Positions 28,370 through 29,706 of a stretch of DNA of 29,706 bases are shown piece by piece. Position 1 is the first letter of the stretch; each line of letters opens with the position of its first letter. Source of the DNA: Prorocentrum cordatum (lineage: Eukaryota > Sar > Dinophyceae > Prorocentrales > Prorocentraceae); contig CAUYUJ010008119.1 in the NCBI GenBank assembly GCA_963575745.1, positions 12,501 to 42,206 on the forward strand, in the 5' to 3' direction. Made by a program: the position numbers and the translations under genes. Below the pieces are notes generated by a model. That model was not told the origin of the DNA. It made no database searches and saw only the letters and a program-made list of their open reading frames with translations.

Positions 28370-28680
28370 AGCATGCGGCCTCCAGGGCGCAGTATGGGAT
28401 CGGGCGGAGCATGGCTCCTCGGGTCGCTTGCAAGCTGGAAGCCGCTCAGTCATACAAACATCGTTCTGGCCTAAGCAAAAGGAACCGGCATGTCTAGCTC
28501 TGTGAACGTGATTGCCTGTCCAACAGTCTCGGCCGCTGCGCGGCAGGATGCAGGGGAGAGCCCAGGATAGCATGTGCTCTGTCCGCTGCCGTGCTGGCCC
28601 AAGCCTTTCACCTCCCTTTCCCCTCCTGCCTCCCTCTTCTGTCTTGTTTTTATTCTCTTGCACAGGGTGTCTAGAGCTCC
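28370..28680. other. Short spacer, no gene seen
   Basis: Begins right after the stop of the methyltransferase-like frame and contains a C/T-rich stretch at 28600-28660. Frames are short and without motifs. It could hold the 3' end of the element; no terminal repeat is recognised. Confidence 0.4.
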
Positions 28681-28821
28681 GACCACTTTATTTCGGCACC
28701 GCACCCCCCCCTTCATCATCATCATCATCATCATCATCACCATCATCAGCACCATCATCATCATCACCATCATCCTCACCATCATCACCATCATAATCAC
28801 CATCATCATCATCAGCATCCA

Positions 28822-28854
<33 letters not shown>

Positions 28855-29706
28855 GCGCCCCCTCCGTCTCAGCGCCCTCCCGCGGCTCCAGCGCTCGCCC
28901 AGTGCCTCCTCCGCCCCGACCACTTTATTTCGGCACCGCACCCCCCCTCCCCGCTCCGCCTCCTCCCCCGCGCCGTCTCATCGCCCCCGCGGCTCCAGCG
29001 CCCGCCCAGTGCCCCCTCCGCTTCGACCACTTTATTTCGGCACCGCACCCCTCCCCCGCTCCGCCCCCTCCCCGCGCCGTCTCAGCGCCCCCCCGCGGCT
29101 CCAGCGCCGCCCGCCCAGTGCCCCCTCCGCCCCGACCACTTTTTTCGGCACCGCACCCCCCCCCCGTTCCGCCCCCTCCCCCGCGCCGTCTCACGCCCCC
29201 CCGCGCTCCAGCGCCCGCCCCCCCCTCCGCCGACCACTTTATTTCGGCACCGCAGCCCCCCCTCCCCGCTCCGCCCCCTCCCCCGCGCCGTCTCAGCGCC
29301 CCCGCGCGGCTCCAGCCCGTGCCCCTCCGCCCCGACCGCTTCATTTCGGCACCGCCCCCCCCCGCTCCGCCCCGTCCCCCGCGCCGTCTCAGCGCCCCGC
29401 GCGGCTCAGCGCCCGCCCAGTGCCCCCTCCGCCCCGACCACTTTATTTCGGCACCGCACCCCCCCCCCCGCTCCGCCCCCTCCCCCGCGCCGTCTCAGCG
29501 CCCTCGCGCGGCTCCAGCGCCCGCCCAGTGCCCCCTCCGCCTCGACCACTTTATTTCGGCACCGCACCCCCCCCCGCTCCGCCCCCTCCCCCGCGCCGTC
29601 TCAGCGCCCCCCCGCGGCTCCAGCGCCCGCCCAGTGCCTCCTCCGCCCCGACCACTTTATTTCGGCACCGCACCCCCCCTCAAAACAACGCTCGCCCCTC
29701 CCCGCG
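28680..29706 (+). repeat. ~105-bp C-rich tandem array, truncated by the window end
   Basis: The core 'cgaccactttatttcggcac' + 'cgcacc' occurs near 28679, 28917, 29022, 29134, 29231, 29334, 29435, 29543 and 29647. Each is followed by a C-run, 'ctccgccccctcccccgcgc', 'cgtctcagcgccc', 'gcggctccagcgcccgccc' and 'agtgccccctccgcc'. Copies are highly similar, so the array is young. One copy (29134) has the core shortened to 'cttttttcgg' and another (29334) reads 'gcttcatttcgg'. The first unit is lengthened to about 238 bp by the (ATC)n insert. Gly/Ala/Arg-rich minus-strand frames are repeat translations. Confidence 0.95.
28712..28853 (+). repeat. (ATC)n microsatellite inside the first 105-bp unit
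   Basis: CAT/ATC triplets with CAC, CAG and CAA interruptions. They replace the C-rich stretch between the 'cgcaccccccc' and 'gccccctccgtctcagcgcc' parts of the unit, which are intact on both sides. Confidence 0.9.

Overview
The window looks like nuclear DNA of a dinoflagellate. I see no bacterial or organellar genes, and no host gene that I can call intact. About 90% is tandem repeats, microsatellites and decayed mobile-element coding sequence. The dinoflagellate call rests on two remnants. One is a Ty1/copia polyprotein carrying the post-integrase 'CAPEHMRP' linker and an RT/RNase H tail in the style common in dinoflagellates. The other is a tyrosine-recombinase-like reading frame followed directly by a C5-cytosine-methyltransferase-like domain, a pairing I recall from many dinoflagellate predicted proteins. 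Base composition varies strongly along the window, from AT-rich at 11.9-13.1 kb to very GC-rich at 22-29.7 kb. No genus can be assigned.

Layout: (1) 1-8.93 kb is a tandem array of 1.0-1.6 kb units, six full and one partial. Each unit is built from ~145-bp blocks (A, B, A'), a variable tract and a spacer. Four units carry a long (TCG)n tract; two carry a GC-rich segment with degenerate ATC/GTC words instead. (2) 8.9-13.3 kb is a chain of unrelated minisatellites and microsatellites, including 273 bp of uninterrupted ACT. (3) 13.3-20.0 kb is dominated by CTC/GAG tracts. It contains a foldback-like structure in which six ~82-bp repeats at 15.10-15.61 kb recur inverted at 16.94-17.43 kb, and a separate inverted pair at 18.1/19.35 kb encoding an LTPLNET-CEAAAF-polyE peptide on opposite strands. 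(4) 20.2-20.4 kb holds three consecutive strong hairpins. (5) 21.4-23.9 kb is a minus-strand, frameshifted Ty1/copia remnant without the RT core, ending at an AGT microsatellite. (6) 24.9-26.66 kb is an array of about 19 GC-rich ~90-bp repeats. (7) 26.66-28.37 kb is the plus-strand recombinase-methyltransferase pseudogene. (8) 28.68-29.71 kb is a ~105-bp C-rich array running off the window end; its first unit contains an (ATC)n expansion.

Functionally, only items 5 and 7 have recognisable protein ancestry, and both look inactive because frame changes and missing catalytic segments interrupt them. The most unusual material is the recombinase-methyltransferase element, the foldback-like inverted arrays, the two-class satellite at 0-9 kb, and the three-hairpin cluster. 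All family assignments come from reading motifs by eye; no database search was run.
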